NCBI GenBank assembly: GCA_020809705.1 | Contig: CP085828.1 | Location: 6,944,001-7,008,000, forward strand | Source: Calonectria ilicicola | Lineage: Eukaryota; Ascomycota; Sordariomycetes; Hypocreales; Nectriaceae | DNA length: 64,000 nucleotides | Reading direction: 5' to 3' | In this document: positions 9,035-21,170 of the stretch, one piece after another | Layout: the number at the start of each line of letters is the position of its first letter | How positions within the stretch are numbered: the first letter of the stretch is position 1 | Position numbers and translations under genes: made by a program | The notes under the pieces: model-generated | The model's database searches: none | The model's input: the letters and a program-made list of their open reading frames with translations, nothing else | What the model was told of the DNA's origin: nothing

Positions 9035-10757
9035 TCAATAGTAGATAATGCTGAAGACGGCAACGGAGCCCGTCACCAGAACGCTGTAATTCATCATATC
9101 GGGCGTCGGGTTCAACATCGGGGGCCAGAAGCTGAAGAATCCAACAACGATTAGGTAGCAAATAGTGAGAATGTTATTCGCAATACCAAGGAAACCGGGA
9201 AGGTGGAAAGGCCCCCAGACAAGTTCGGCACCAGTAGTATTGGCAAGGGCGGGCAAATCTGTAGCGTTGGGAAGGCTGAACCCTTTGGTTGTTCGACGGT
9301 AAAGCAGAAGAATGGCGGCAATAAGATACGAGGCGTATAAGCAAGAAATAGAGAGTGAAGTAACATTTTGGAAGGCGACAGGCGAGCCAATGTTGATGAG
9401 GGATAAAAGCACGGCAATGATAGAGGTCACTATCACAGCCCAGACAGGAACGGTAGTTCTGTCGTCAACCTTTGATAGAGTTCCCCAGAATGGAAGACCT
9501 CGGTCACGAGAGAAAGACCAAAAAACTCGCGAGGTAGAGGCGAGCATGCCAACAGTTGCGCAAGCACCAAGAATCATAATGATCGCACACATGACAGTAG
9601 CCCCACCAGCCGAGTTGGTTGCCTGCTTGAAGATATACATGTGTGGGAACCCCAACATACCAGGCCCGGAAGCACTGGCTTCGTCAAAGTCACCCATGCA
9701 GAACACCATGGCGACCAGCATGGCGAAGCCGCAGGCACCATTGATCATTAGACTGAGTAGAATCGATCGGGGAACCACAACTCCAGGGTTCACCGTTTCT
9801 TCCGACATCTGTATCATCTGTTAGCAAATGATCAACGTCAAGCTGGAACTGAGGATCAAGTGTGTACATGGAAAGCGGCGTCTGTGCCGACAAATGCAAA
9901 TGCATTGCCCATCATGCCGACCATGAAAGATAATCCTTGAGACTGAAATCCACCATTATTGACCCAGTTTGAAAACACATCGCTTGCACTAGCGTGTGGT
10001 CCGAGGGTTACGAGAGGGATAAGGATGGCAAAGAAGCCAAGAATATGTAGAATCAAGATAAGACCTTCAAATTTCGGTAGTGCAGAGCTAACGAGCGTGT
10101 TGATGAAGACGGCGAATAGAAGGATGACCCAGAAAAGCAGAGTGCCCTGCCACAGCTGTGACTCAAAGTTGACATTGTTCAAAGTAGCCATGCCTAGAAT
10201 CATGTTACCAGTGAGAAGAGCACTGGAAGAAACCGAGCCTTGCCAGCCACCGACAGTCAGCCATCCGGTAACATAGCTCAGGAATTTGGCACATGATCGT
10301 GGGGCGAGCATTGCGACCCAATGATACTGCCCACCGGACGTAGGAGCCATGGAAACCAACTCGCCCATGGTGGTGAAGACGCTAAAATTGCCTCCCCATA
10401 CCAAGAGAAAACTGTATAGGACACCCGCGGTGCCACCATTGTTGAGACCTTGAGCGAAAAGGACAGTGACAGCTTCCCAAGTGATGAGAATTGTGCAGCT
10501 GAATCCTAGAATTGACATGAAACCGAAGTTGCGCTGGGTTACTTCTGTTAGCAATTGCGAAAGCCTTGCGGTGGAAATTGATCTGCAAGATATCGTACCC
10601 TGAGAACTTGCTTCTTTCCTAGTCCCGCCAATTGATCTTTGTCGAAGCGATCACTTCTGGAGCTGACCTCAGAGTGCGGCTCGGCCTCCACCACGACCTC
10701 ATGGGCCTTGAGATTAGGCAGGTTGCCCAATTCATGACTGCTGGTGCTGCTACCCAT
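9035..10757 (-). CDS. APC-superfamily amino-acid/GABA/choline-type permease, C-terminal frameshift
   Basis: Exons 10757-10599, 10533-9868 and 9808-9035; introns of 65 and 59 nt are in phase. The joined frame is 532 residues with about 12 hydrophobic segments. Family landmarks include RNFGFMSILGFSC near residue 54, TSGGQYHW, the GTDAAFHMSEE loop and PRSI after it. These fit the fungal GABA/choline/amino-acid permease group (Uga4/Hnm1-like) that imports substrates across the plasma membrane. The present frame stops at 9037-9035, directly after SIIYY. Shifting one base there opens WARKEYNGPVIES and a stop at 8991-8993, the tail expected for the family. So one base seems to be missing and the last ~14 residues are lost. 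All transmembrane helices remain, so function may survive. Exact substrate unknown. Confidence 0.88.
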
Positions 10758-12069
10758 TGTCGCAATCTGAATAAATAAAGTAAGTGGAAATTGGAAATTA
10801 ACACACGAAATGAAGTATTGGCGACATGAAATTGAATGTTGAGAAAAGAAAATATTGGTCGAGAAAGTTAAAAGAAAAAGGTAATGAATGGGCTAGAAGA
10901 GTCGCACACTGAGCAGGCCTGAAACAGGAACCGGAGGGGACCGCGTTAGCCACATATCGTTCAAGGCATGTTATAATTAAGGTAGTACGTCGTATCAGGT
11001 GCATATGTACATGGCAACGGAGATGCGGCAGCTCTCGCCTGTTGGTCACCGTCAAGTCCTGGCTCACTGTTTGCGCATACTGTGCTGATGGTAGTACACG
11101 TGGTTAACCAGTTGAGGATTAGGATAAGTGGAGATCTGCAATGTCGGATTTGGATGTCTTGGCCGTCCTTGTTCCCGAGTCCGAGGAACCCAGCGAGTAG
11201 ATCGCGAAGATGGGTGTTGTCCGGCTTCTTGGTTCGCATTGACCCAATTTTAGCAAGAAAGGACGACATTTCACAATTACTTTCTGGCATCAAATAAATC
11301 ATACCATGGATGTATTCATAATCGACTCCCTATTTCTCTCTGTTCCTTTCTTTGAAAGCAGAGCAATATTTGGCTGAAGACAATCGACAGGTTTGCTTGC
11401 AGGCACAAGACATGCCTGTTCGGATCCGATGACCGGGAAAGGGCTAAACGGCCCAATGACCCGGACGGCAATTCGAGGGCCTTGCACGATGGAAGAAAAC
11501 CAAGACAATTAACGTAGGAGAAGCGAAATTTAGGCGTGACCCCTGCAGTTGTGGCCAAGACCAGGGATACGATCCGGGGATGGATTGCCAATACCCGCCT
11601 GCATCAGCCGAACTAGGCCTCTCGGCTACCGTCGCTACATCAAGAGCCATGCATGAAATGCATGTTGGTTGCATGTCATGAACTATTACCGCAGCTAACA
11701 AATGTACCCTGCTTTGGCTATACCATACCAAACTAACGTTTTATCAGCTCATAATGCCACGGGAAATTTTCATTTTCAACAAGGGTCAATTCGGGTGATT
11801 CGGATAAGTGCCCGCCTGTTGCCACCGACTCTTTCCTTTTCTTTTTCCATTTCTGCCTACTCTTGCGAGTTACTAGCTGAATTAGGACAATAAAGTGTAA
11901 TTTTCAATTGGCCCAAGAGAATACAAGACACATGCCATACTTGGCTGAACTACTGAGGCATTTTTGTTGGAACCGGTGATGTATTGGTCCTGGCTTTTAG
12001 ACCAACACTGTCTACGAAGGGAATGCAATGATAATAATTATGGAGAGATAAATTAATAGGAAACTTTAT
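10758..12069. other. intergenic (permease promoter side and rhodopsin-gene 3' side)
   Basis: 1.3 kb with only chance ORFs. It probably contains the promoter of the permease (reads leftward from 10757). No recognisable regulatory site stood out. Confidence 0.5.
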
Positions 12070-13463
12070 CTAGGAATTATTTTTACCTCTCAAACTCTGT
12101 ACATCAACTTGCCACGTTTGGTGAATGAGAATTGTTTGACTGGTGTGACTCTTATGACTTTGTCCATCCCAAGACTGTTTTTGTTCGTCCGTAGTGAGTG
12201 CGACGCCTCGTGCCTTTGACTTATTCAAGTCAACCAGTTCATGCACATTGCTATGCTGGCTGTGCTGTGAGATGTTTGTAGCTATTGCATCGATCGGCTC
12301 ACGCATTCTGGATCTGGAGCCAAGAGCGCTGTTCTGAGGTGACTTGTATCCAGCATACCCTGTTTTGCAGGTTGGGTAACCATTGCTGCTAGACTTGCCC
12401 TGTCGACGCAAGTCATCAACACGAATCTGACCTGATTCTAGACTGTCGAGGAATGGTTTAAGATTGGGAACGCAAACAGTGAAGATGGAGAGGCACTGGA
12501 CCAGCTGGATCGTAATGGCAGCCTCCCAGATTGAAAAGGAGGGGTCTTCTGAAGAGAGAGCTTTGTTGGAATAATATATTTGGGCAGCGGCGGCGGGTAT
12601 AACACTGTTGCTGTCAATTAGCAATGCCACCTTGCAAATTTAATGCGAGCTAACCTATGATGGAGAACGTACAAGATACGACTACCAAAAACGCATATGA
12701 CCAAGAGTTTTTTCGCCTTTGAAGTCTGGATTTTCCGAGCATTTTCGACCATGATGGCAACTATAACAATGTCGGTGAGAATATTTGCGATGGAATAATA
12801 GGTCCAAAAACCACTTTGGTCGATGCAGTGACTGCGGTCAGAATAATCCCACGGCGTTGGGAGCTGGCACTGGAAGAAGTTGACGACAAGAGCACTCAGC
12901 CCCCAGGCGCAAACCACTATCTCACAAGCTCGGATCATTACCATCTGGCTGCTCCGGGTCATTATTTGGAGGTCCATGGTACCGGACAGCTTCGAACAGA
13001 GTAAGGATAAAATAAACATGGAATTTGCGGCATATTGACTCTAGAATCGCATCGAAGACCTGGTCAATTTTTCTTGCTTCTTACGGATTACTGTTCATGT
13101 AACATACCTTAAAAAAGCCACTGATTTCAGTTACATTTAATGTATGAAAAGGCTTGCCTAATCCATTTTCGCATCCTATAAACACAGAAATTGACTGCCC
13201 GATTGCAAAACACTGTGCAATTGGTGTGAGTGATAAATCGTTCGGCATGTGGAAATGCAGCATGGCGGGCTGGGATTGATCGATTCACTTACTGTTGCCG
13301 TAATTGTAAAAATATCATCGAGCTTGAGGGTTTTAATCATGTGAATCTTTGTTCCTGAGCGCACAACGCATGCAAGAACCGCAATGACGAGGAACATCAA
13401 AGTCAAGACCTGAACGAGTGGGGCCTTGTTCGAGTCCGTGATGACCTTCTGCGTAGAATTCAT
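12070..13463 (-). CDS. fungal rhodopsin-domain integral membrane protein
   Basis: Exons 13463-13293, 13212-13108, 13040-12673 and 12604-12070; introns of 80, 67 and 68 nt all join in frame to 392 residues. The protein has seven hydrophobic segments in the first ~270 residues. Family landmarks are KLDDIFT after the second helix, an AIGQSISVFIGCENGLGK loop and the SKLSG helix (usually KLSI). NFFQCQLPTPWDYS and GFWTYYSIANILTDI follow. This is the PF20684-type 'fungal rhodopsin domain', often mis-called PTH11-like. It lacks a CFEM domain and a retinal-binding lysine is not evident. The C-terminal ~120 residues are polar and probably cytosolic. Role unknown; membrane sensing is a family-level guess. 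Confidence 0.85.
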
Positions 13464-14520
13464 GATTGGCGAAGTGATGATGACCACAGCTATCTCAACA
13501 TGTTGCGATATTATGTGGCCCGAAATCTTGGAAATTAGGTTTGGTGTTTCCCTAAGAGAAAGGAGTGAAGAAAAAGGAAGTCTAGAGAGATGGTTCGTTT
13601 GTCGGACGACACCAAGCGGGTTTTCCCTTTACATCTTGGATTTCAAAAAGAAAACAGCTCCTTGCAGTGTTTTCTTTTTCTTGCAAAATATTTACAAAAT
13701 TGGCTTAGCCAAATTGATGGATTGCGGCATTACTTACTCCGAAGAGTAATGGATAAGTGCGTAGTCTTTCTCCCTAATGGGTTCATCCGAAACATGGCTT
13801 TCACACACTGTGTCCTTTAACCAAATGAAACTAGTATTGTAATGCCGAGATATGAGGCTGAATTGATCCCACCCTTGAATTCACCTCATATCACAAATAT
13901 TATGAAGCGGACTCGTAAAAGCATCAAAACGGACCTCTCGGAGAGACATTACCCTGCCATCAGCAACCTGCCTAACATGATCCACTTTTTATTACGGATG
14001 AAGAAGAAATGCAACCCTGTGTCACTGCCCTGGTCTTTTCGGTTAGCAAAGGATCACTACCCTTTTGATAGGGCCGCATGCCGCACCCCTGATGGTACGT
14101 TGGTTGTGGTAGATGTAGGATGATATGATACGTAAATGTGGCTTGCAAGAAATTTTTTTTCTGTTCTTAAATCAAGTGTGATAGTGAGCCTTGAGGCAGA
14201 CCTGAGACCCATCAGGGATTCTGCGAACAGAGTACCCCTATATTATCCTTGTCCGCTGTCGACACCACACTGATGCAAAGATGGACATGAGAGACTTGCA
14301 TAAACCCAATGGCTTGGCTTTCCTGTAGAAGCAGAGATTCTTGTGACAGCCGGGGAAGGGTTTTCACGGCTCAATCCGCGTATTGCCGTCTTTCTTCATC
14401 CAAATTATAACTTTGACAAAGTTACCTAATCACCCTTACAAGCACACACAGCATTTGCGAATACTGAGAACACAAGAGTGGCATGGCAATGAATTATATC
14501 GAACTGGAATATTATATTAC
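13464..14520. other. intergenic
   Basis: Presumed shared 5' region of the leftward rhodopsin gene; the facing GNAT gene ends at 14521. Short ORFs (13590-13820, 13842-14123) carry no motif. Confidence 0.5.
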
Positions 14521-15299
14521 TCACAGAGATGGTGTCGCTGTTCTCCCTTCCTCGTATTTGCCGCCTACTGGTCTCCACATTTGCCAAAAAGTCATCGGCT
14601 GCAGCTCCTGTTCAATCTTCTTCCACGCATCACCAGGATTCTCCTTGGTGGGTTGCAGTTGATTTTCGTTGGCAATGATGAAACCATGCTTCTTGTAGAC
14701 AGGGACACCATATTTGGTTGCGTCTAGCCACATCTCGACACCCATCTGGTCAGCCTTTTGCTTGCCCCATGCCATGATCAGGTCTGCCACGCCTTGACGT
14801 CGGTAGTCAGGGTGTGTAAAGAGAATGTTCAAGTCTTATAATATTAGTATGAAAAATAGCAGGCTAAGGGGTATACCTTAACTTTTGACTCACAAACTTG
14901 CGGCCTCGCACCCATCCTTCGCCTTGGGGCATCGAATTGTTCCAGGCACTGGCTGACATATTCTCGTGCCTCCCCTTCTGGATGCCAGTAGGCAAACGAA
15001 TGGTCATCTGGCTCGTCAAAAGGACTTTTTGTGTAAATTTTCCACAAACAAGCCCCTACAATCTTGCCGTTGTTGTCAACGACCTTGCCCCATAAACTCG
15101 TTGGGTCCGTTCTGTGCCAGTCCAGTTGGCGCCTAGCAGATTCCTTGAGAGACTCGATGCGAGCGGATGGCCCTTCTCCCCTAACAGGGCAAAATATGCG
15201 GAAGAAGCTTTGGAGCGGATTCTCGTAAGAGGCCCATTGACATTCGATGATATCGTCGAAGTCGTCAGCAGAGTCCGCCTCGAGTAAGGTAAAAGTCAT
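14521..15299 (-). CDS. GNAT-family N-acetyltransferase
   Basis: Exons 15299-14894 and 14834-14521, joined across a 59-nt intron (GTGAGT...CTAATATTATAAG) to 239 residues. The start is MTFTLLEAD at 15299. The fold order is an N-terminal helix pair, strands around KVVDNNGKIVGACLWKIY, then LNILFTHPDYRRQGVADLIMAWG, where the acetyl-CoA-binding Q/R-x-x-G/A loop is RRQGVA. GVEMWLDATKYGVPVYKKHGF follows. The intron lies exactly before the CoA loop and its removal is required to restore LNILFTHP. Such ~240-residue GNATs are abundant in filamentous fungi and their substrates are mostly unknown. Confidence 0.87.
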
Positions 15300-17701
15300 A
15301 GCGATGATGATGATTGGAGGAAAAGAAGTGATCAAATGCTAAAGGTTTAAAGCAGCATCCAAGGCAATAACAAGAAGAACCAACTCGAGTGTGGTCAAAA
15401 AAGCAGAAGTGCCGGTTATAATTGGACACGAAACGGGCAGAGTTTAACCCCGTATGTAAACCATTGTTACACGGAATATAATTGAATAAGATTATTTCTT
15501 TATGAGACCCGAGTACGCGGAGCCCAGCGGCGACAAGCAAGGACCCTAGCACTCTGAAGGCGTCGACGTGGTTGAGGATAGGCTATTAGACTCGCCGTGA
15601 GAGGCTTGACACTATTCCTAACAATGCCGAGATAAATAACACAAGAGCCAATAAGATGGTACTGAATCCAATGTGCTACAAATTGGGTTATCGTGTCCCT
15701 CTAGTGTCTGGTCTCAGTGGTGCTTCTAAAATCACCCTGGCAGAGCACCTGGGCTGTCGAAATTTTGTTGAACATCAACACAGTTCAGGTTTCTAAGTAG
15801 GACACTTAAAATCAGTCGCGCCATTCGAAATGAAATGGCGTTTTTATGAAAAGGACGGAACCTGATTGCTGTGACCCATTTGTGGATGATTCTCTAGATC
15901 CTCACTTATTCCATGCGAACTTAACCTAGAGCTGAAGCTATCGCTTCCGGGCTTGCGGAAACAATCAACGGATCATGAGAATATCTTTCTTTTCCGGTCA
16001 AATAAAAACATGGGCTGTCGCGGGATATCGTTAGGAAAAACATTGCATTTTCTACTCTTTCTAAATTCTGATACAAATAATTCCTGCTGTGTATTGAAAC
16101 AAAATGAATGGTTCAAGTCACCTGAGTCGTGTGTTTGTTGGAATGCAATATTTAAAAGAGTAGGTACATTAATATGCAGTTAAAGATCCATACCTTTAGG
16201 GTAAATTGTACTTTGCCTAGCTGAGGCTAAAAACAATGGTACACCATCGTCATACAACAAAATTCTCTTTGAGAACATCTCTAATAATAAACTATAGTAT
16301 TAAAATTTCTGAAGAAATCTTGAGGGTTGGCTTGAATAGGACACTTACATTTTGTGGCGTGTTGGTAGATCCTAAATCCTGACATCTCAATCCGCGACAA
16401 TGACCTAATCTCATGAGCTATAATTAGTTAAGAGACAGAATGAACTTAAGCAGAAGCCTGAGATTTGAACCAATTGTAGACGTTATTTCTGTCTGTTCTC
16501 TGGTCAAGCGGAATCCATATTAATGAGCTTAAGCATGATCGAGCGCTTCCAATTCTGTTTCTAGCTCTGTCTTGTATAATGGCCATACAAGCGACAATCG
16601 GTCAGACTCCAGAACCTAGAATTCTAACCGCAATATATCATTGACGGGTCTCTCATCTGACACTGCTGATATTTTATATGATGCGTAGTCTCCATTTATT
16701 GGCAGTCATTTCCGGCTGTTGGTGATGAAGTAGTCTGAAAGGCGACGGGAAGAGAGCTCTCTGTTTGAACGGAATTGCCGAGGCATTCAGACATACTCAT
16801 TACTTGGTCTTCCGAAACGGACAAGCTTGTGATCATCCGAGGAGAACTCAACCTAAAATGGTCCCGTGCTAAAATCACCAACTTGCACCCCTGGGCTCGG
16901 TCAAAATAATTGCATCATTATTACCCCGCACAGCATGCCCATCTGCCTCCATCAACCAAATCACTCGCCCTTAAAGTACTGGCTTCTCAAAAGAAAATCT
17001 CCTATAAAAGATATTAAGTCAATTGAGTCCTTGCATCGAGAATTGACACAATTGAATTGCTTTAGGCCGGAGTTGAGTGCCGTCGTGAAGTGCTTTTATC
17101 AGCACCCAAAACAGGCTCACTTGAATCTGAGTTGGAGCTGACAAGCTGTGCTTACTGTCTCATCTACCCCTGAAATTTGATGATCGCCACGTGCAACTAA
17201 TATCTGCGTACCGCGGCACTCCATGAGTTTTCCATACTCGCTTGCCAATCCCGCAGAGCTGTCCTAGGATGATGCCCCTCTTGTCTACACATACGGGAGC
17301 CGATCTATCACCCTCATTCGGCAAAATGACCTATTGTCATCAAGAGCAACATCAAAATGGATTACATGTGATCAAAATGGAACGAATTAGCTTCGCCTTT
17401 TGGGTGGCAACCCCAGCTTGAATTCGGATACTAGTACCATATGTAGCATAGTCGTGATGCTAGATCAACCCCGCGATTTATTTTAACAACCAGTGATGGA
17501 CAAGGCAACCGGATGTTCAGCCCCGACGGAATTGAAGCCTAATACGGAAATGCACGCTCAAACAGTACAAGAATTTGGGCTGTCGCCCACTATTAAAGAC
17601 TACGCTTCTACCGAAGATTTCGTTCTTGATTTCTTTTAAAAATTAAGCGCCGGCTAAACTCGGATACTTGAACCAAGACAGCATATCATCTAAATCTCAT
17701 T
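15300..17701. other. large intergenic region, no gene recognised
   Basis: 2.4 kb, AT-rich. I examined the open frames at 15953-16183, 16696-16881 and 16866-17141: none shows a known motif, and no structural RNA was recognised. The last few hundred bases are the presumed promoter of the HsbA-like gene. Confidence 0.45.
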
Positions 17702-18238
17702 ATGCTTCTCTCAAACGTTTTTATGTTAGCGGGCTTGGTTTGGACGGCCCTCGCATCAGCTGAGACCATTATTGACGCTATGGGCACTATTTCTAACGCC
17801 ACAACGGATCTAAATGAGGCCGTCATCAATTGGGATGGTGGCCTTTTCGGTACACCTGCTATCCTTGTCAAGTCAACAGAGCTTCTTATCGATATAAAAA
17901 AGGGTACCGAGGTCGCTAAGGCCTCTGCCAATCTCACAATCGCCGAATCTATCCAGGTTGCTATCGCGACGTCAAGCCTGGCCACCGTGACGAACACTAC
18001 TCTAACATCGATCATTGATGCAAAGCCAAAATTTGACAAGCTTCTGTTAACTGCCGCGATTTCGATCACTCTTCAATTGCAGAAGGATGCGGTTGATGAA
18101 TTTTCATCGGCTGTGCTTGCTAAGGTGCCAGAGTCCTTGCAGGGCACTGCTAAGAGCCTTATCGAACCCATCGATGATGCTTTTGAGAAAGCCATCAGTA
18201 AATATTCTATATTTAAAGGAAAGAGAAATGTGTATTAG
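17702..18238 (+). CDS. HsbA-like secreted hydrophobic-surface-binding / cell-wall protein
   Basis: A single-exon 178-residue protein. Residues 1-20 form a signal peptide (hydrophobic core LAGLVWTALASA). The mature part is an all-helical, Ala/Thr/Ile-rich repeat-like sequence with INWDGGLFGTPAILVKSTEL near residue 42, a hallmark region of the HsbA / galactomannoprotein family (PF12296). Family members are secreted, adsorb to hydrophobic surfaces and can recruit cutinase-like esterases; some are cell-wall antigens. Two N-glycosylation sequons are visible. No obvious GPI signal. Flanked by long non-coding stretches on both sides. Confidence 0.88.
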   Translation: MLLSNVFMLAGLVWTALASAETIIDAMGTISNATTDLNEAVINWDGGLFGTPAILVKSTELLIDIKKGTEVAKASANLTIAESIQVAIATSSLATVTNTTLTSIIDAKPKFDKLLLTAAISITLQLQKDAVDEFSSAVLAKVPESLQGTAKSLIEPIDDAFEKAISKYSIFKGKRNVY

Positions 18239-18781
18239 ACGTGGGGTGGAGGCCAGAATCCTTTGAGCAAGGTAGTGAGCAACATATCACACCCGATAAG
18301 GATGGTTGGACAAATTTGTTTTTTAAACAAGACACATGATATGTCAATTATGCTGAAAATAATTTCCAAAAATTTCAGTCAACCCTCACTAATTTACTAC
18401 TCCTACTGCGCAATAAAGAATTCCTGTGAAGGCTTGATATGGCTCGGATCTTCGTAACCACGGTGTACCTTTACGAGCCGAATATGTGCCTATTAGGGGG
18501 GGCGCCGGTCAAGTTTTATCTCATGGCTTTTTACCATAATTCAACGGGGTTGTATGGTCCTAGAAAAATGCCTTGTGAGCCCTTCATCCTTGTTAAGGCA
18601 CTTACTATACAAGCACCTTGCTGTTGAAATTGTCTTCTGTGGGCACTAGAGCTGCATGCAAACACTATTGTAGTGGAATGAAATAACGATACAATGAACA
18701 AGAGATTGGAGACTCGGACTACGTTTAACCTTGAGGTCTTCTAGTCCGATTTACCCCGCATTACTTCCTCAGCCATTTTTA
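18239..18781. other. intergenic
   Basis: AT-rich 3' flank shared by two convergent genes; nothing recognised. Confidence 0.5.
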
Positions 18782-19814
18782 TTAATTGACTCGATAATTC
18801 GTTTTGCCTTGATCAACTTCACTTGAATCCGTTTGCTTTGGTGTTGCTAACTCCTGAGCCGCCACTTCATTTGCAGTCATTTCTGCTATAGATGGGTTTA
18901 TTTCGGCGATTGGTGGCGGACCTGAACCTTCTAGCTCGTATGCTTGGCTTCGAGGAATGCAATCAGAATGGAGCTGAGCTTTTTCGTATTTTGACTCTCC
19001 TTTTGATTGCGGCGGCAAGTCTGCTGCTTGTCTGATGCTTCTTTTCGCTCGTCGCCTACGACACCAGAGAAGTATTACAACGAAGAAGATAAAAATAATA
19101 GCCACGACAGCAACAACTGGCCCAATGATAAGAGCTTGTATAAAATTTAGTAGATTCCCCCCTTTCACGACGAGACTTCGTACCATTATTAGACTTAGAT
19201 GGTGAGGAGACTTTTATTTTATATTAGACAAAATCTCATTTGAGAAGCTGGCGAAATGACTTACTGCTGTTCGGGTCTAGGTTTGCATTGTTAGGGTCCA
19301 CTAGCACAGTCACTACTTGGCCACCATGTGCGGTAATTTTGAACGTTGAGCAGGTAGTGCAAGAATCTGACGATATGGGCCCCGACGCTGTCAGAGTGTT
19401 AGTGGTGTAGGTTATTACAACCACGCTAGTTTGGGCCGATCCAGATATTGTAGTTGTATCCCTTCCATCGCAATAATCAATAAATTGTGCGAACTCTGGG
19501 TCGACATAGTCTTGAATGGTGTCTTTAGAAGCACCAGTATTAGAAAGGATGCATGTGACACATTCGTTATAAACTAGTTCAAAAGAAGATCCAGACGCGC
19601 AAAGCTTCGAAGTTTTTCCTATACTTTGAGCAATCTTGTAGGCGCCATCTGACGAAGGTTTCTGTTAGGTCGATGCACATGTCTCATACGTAAGCATAGA
19701 CAAAAAAGGCTGGGCTATCTCACTACAATCATCGTAACATACCGATGGGGTTGTTTCCCCACGACGGATAATGCCGGAAATTTGAGAGAAAGCGGAGGGC
19801 TTATTCAAGGACAT
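18782..19814 (-). CDS. single-pass membrane glycoprotein with Cys-rich ectodomain; frame broken in a G/C run
   Basis: Best model: exon 19814-19724 (ending VCYDDC), 75-nt intron with CCTAAC branch, exon 19648-19265 (GAYKIAQSIGKTSKLC, YNECVTCILSN, DPEFAQFIDYC), then an intron from GTAAGT at 19264 to about 19212. The last exon carries a Ser-rich linker, one strong membrane helix (GPVVAVVAIIFIFFVVILLW), a CRRRRAKR stop-transfer patch and an acidic tail. The Cys pattern and layout match a common ascomycete family of SKG6-like cell-surface proteins; function unknown. The linker reads well in one frame (SPSKSNNGTKSR) and the helix in another. They would join if the six-C run at 19157-19162 were five. 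No upstream signal peptide could be spliced on in frame, so the 5' end is uncertain. Confidence 0.55.
19157..19162 (-). other. homopolymer at the apparent frame break
   Basis: Six C on the + strand (six G in the gene). Removing one would fuse the extracellular linker frame to the transmembrane frame. Either a genuine indel or a consensus error. Confidence 0.5.
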
Positions 19815-21170
19815 TGGATTTTAAGTGAGTAAAATCAAGTAGAACGATATTTTACGTTCTGACTTGGTCATACTGCATTTATAGCTTATTGACAAGGCTG
19901 TATGTGTTACATTTGGACCCCAATATCGTCTGACACTGCACACCTTGGGGGCTGAATTAGGCAGAGTAGATGTCATCATGCATGCTGCAAGTTTCAGCTG
20001 GACGGTCAATACGGTATCCTATTGATCAACCTTTCAATCTCACACGCGCTAATAAAAAGAGGCGCATGAATACGATCTCATTACGGCGGTCTACAGGACT
20101 GATCGACGGTAAGATAATTCAAAACCTTCTAGCTCCCAACGACGCTTTATGTTTGGATATATTTTCTGTATTTCTATTTCCTTCCACCACTCTGTTGGTT
20201 GGAATTATTTTGGGATTCCCCAAGCCTGCACTTTTATGTAAGCGCCTTTGGGTGGGTGACGATATTTCGTTCCCTATCAAATGGCAAGCTGTGAACATTT
20301 TTGGTGTTAGGTTGGCCTTTTGGCGAACCCTAAAGAATCAGTGTCTAGTTCAACCCCGCGCCTTGTTCCAAAATCGGGCCTAGTGAGCTATGTGGATGGC
20401 TATCGTGATCACACCACGTCAGAAGCAAATGTGCATATCTTATCTGCATTGCCTATCTGCATTCCCATTCTGCCTATATCAATTGAAATTGAGTCTTCCC
20501 CATCAATTACTGGGTACAAATATGCCTAGTATTTTGTGACTTTGAAAGGGCAAGAAGCAATAAACCGCGAACGATTGTATGGATATATTGAGCACTGAGA
20601 TTCTTACAGCTAACAATTAATCGTTGGGAAATATGGTATTTCAGCGCTTGTTGCAGTGATTGTATCTGTCTCGGTCCCAAATGCGGTGGTTAAGCGATCG
20701 AGATGCGTACGTCAGTGGCAAACCCAACGATACGCCAACGCTAAAAGGAAACAAAAAGAAAACCCTAAAATCAAGCGCATTAGAGAGGAGAAGGAAACTG
20801 GGTCTTTGCAAAGGAGGCTCCCATGCGCTTTGCGTGAATAGGATTAATTTAACTCCATTCCTGTTTTGTGGCGTTCTACGCGACCCGGAATTAAGGCCAA
20901 ATTCAGTGAAGCGGATCGTTAGCCGCCTGATGGAAACGAACTATTGAAAATTAGGGCCGTTTTTTTACGACACTATTTGCTTCTAGTGGACTCGGCACCG
21001 CTGCATTTGGCATTTGGCCAGGGGTAAGAACTCAGCTGGATCTGACTTGGTTGAAATGGGTCGAGTTGAGCCGCTTTTTAAAAAGTCAACTGCTGCCACA
21101 GCCAATTGGCGAAACCCATCATTCTTTCAGTTTCCCTTTGAACGATATTTCGTTCTGCCGCTCTTTTACA
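19815..21170. other. intergenic between divergent genes
   Basis: 1.36 kb. The frame at 20009-19821 (minus strand) starts like a secretory leader and contains CSVRRYWGPNVT, so it might be an upstream exon of the glycoprotein gene. No donor/acceptor pair joined it in phase. The remainder is the presumed promoter of the CBM/PAN-like gene. Confidence 0.4.

Noticed and set aside
9312..9824. 170-aa + strand ORF
   Set aside because: Lies antisense within the permease exon 3 and shows no recognisable features.
15660..15795. Possible short coding stretch (MVLNPMCYKLGYRVPLVSG)
   Set aside because: Ends quickly in stops in all frames and resembles no protein I recognise.
17686..18069. 127-aa minus-strand ORF
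   Set aside because: Shadow of the HsbA-like gene; composition mirrors the sense strand.
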